This document shows positions 63,893 through 64,000 of a stretch of DNA of 64,000 nucleotides, piece by piece (the stretch's first letter is position 1; the number at the start of each line of letters is the position of its first letter). The DNA comes from Owenia fusiformis (Eukaryota; Annelida; Polychaeta; Sabellida; Oweniidae). The DNA lies in assembly GCA_903813345.2 (NCBI GenBank), contig CAIIXF020000005.1, positions 868,001-932,000 of the forward strand. The letters run 5' to 3'. The notes beneath the pieces are model-generated. The model did not search any database and was not told the DNA's origin. It saw only the letters and a program-made list of their open reading frames with translations. A program made the translations under genes and the position numbers.

Positions 63893-64000
63893 ATGCATCC
63901 CTGTCAACCCTCACGCATTAGGCGTGATTGTCACGCATTAGGCTAGTTCAACGTCGTTAAACTCAATAACGGCGTTCTTTACTATTAGGAATTTTCTTGG
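63893..64000 (+). repeat. CTGTCAACCCTCACGCA repeat, copy 3 (runs off the window)
   Basis: Starts CCTGTCAACCCTCACGCATT with GCGTGATTGTCACGCATTAG following; resembles the starts at 8483 and 16645. Confidence 0.45.

Noticed and set aside
1-64000. LTR retroelements, Polintons or endogenous viral genes
   Set aside because: No LTR pairs, integrase, protease or capsid-type reading frames were recognised; the only reverse transcriptases belong to non-LTR LINEs.

Overview
The window looks like AT-rich animal nuclear DNA. It has spliced genes with canonical GT-AG introns, an intact LINE, and very dense fold-back and MITE repeats. The gene set (PXK, RENBP, a cytosolic sulfotransferase, an emerin/LAP2-like LEM protein and an intronless somatomedin-B protein) fits a bilaterian marine invertebrate. 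The somatomedin-B cysteine-rich architecture and the 2A-bearing LINE make a lophotrochozoan (mollusc, brachiopod or annelid grade) my first guess. A non-vertebrate deuterostome is not excluded, and the phylum is inference.

Layout. 1-4147: a non-LTR retrotransposon with an intact 1249-codon ORF (multi-hydrophobic N-terminus, 2A-type DIEVNPGP motif, endonuclease, reverse transcriptase, C-terminal zinc knuckle). 4313-6360 (+): a two-exon cytosolic sulfotransferase. 6653-17344 (-): the first four coding exons of PXK (start codon, whole PX domain, linker). Its kinase-like part must lie left of the window, so the sulfotransferase and the LINE appear to sit inside a PXK intron. The PXK introns hold a 2.7-kb TIR element with a 9-bp target duplication and a nested hAT MITE (7466-10196), and a 3.4-kb array of 55-bp monomers with a 384-bp higher-order repeat (11311-14765). 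17345-20678: the head-to-head intergenic region between PXK and RENBP, filled with fold-back repeats.

20679-50050 (+): a complete ten-exon RENBP gene (N-acylglucosamine 2-epimerase, 411 aa) stretched over 29 kb. Its large introns carry palindromic hairpin elements, hAT-, pogo- and TTAA-type MITEs, a truncated LINE (40321-41799), and an intronless antisense gene for a 598-aa secreted or GPI-like somatomedin-B protein (36194-37990, -). Two minisatellites, of 20 bp and 32 bp, end 10-20 bp before the 3' splice sites of RENBP exons 7 and 10.

50051-64000: a five-exon emerin/LAP2-like inner nuclear membrane protein on the minus strand (53177-61953, 214 aa), tail-to-tail with RENBP, among pogo-like elements and GGCCATTTT-rich tandem repeats. 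A possible unidentified terminal exon lies at 63644-63740 (+).

The genes do not form a pathway: sialic-acid precursor metabolism, sulfoconjugation, endosomal trafficking and nuclear-envelope tethering. What is distinctive is the amount of structured repeat DNA placed close to exon borders, and the nested or antisense gene arrangement. No prokaryotic, CRISPR or viral material was recognised.
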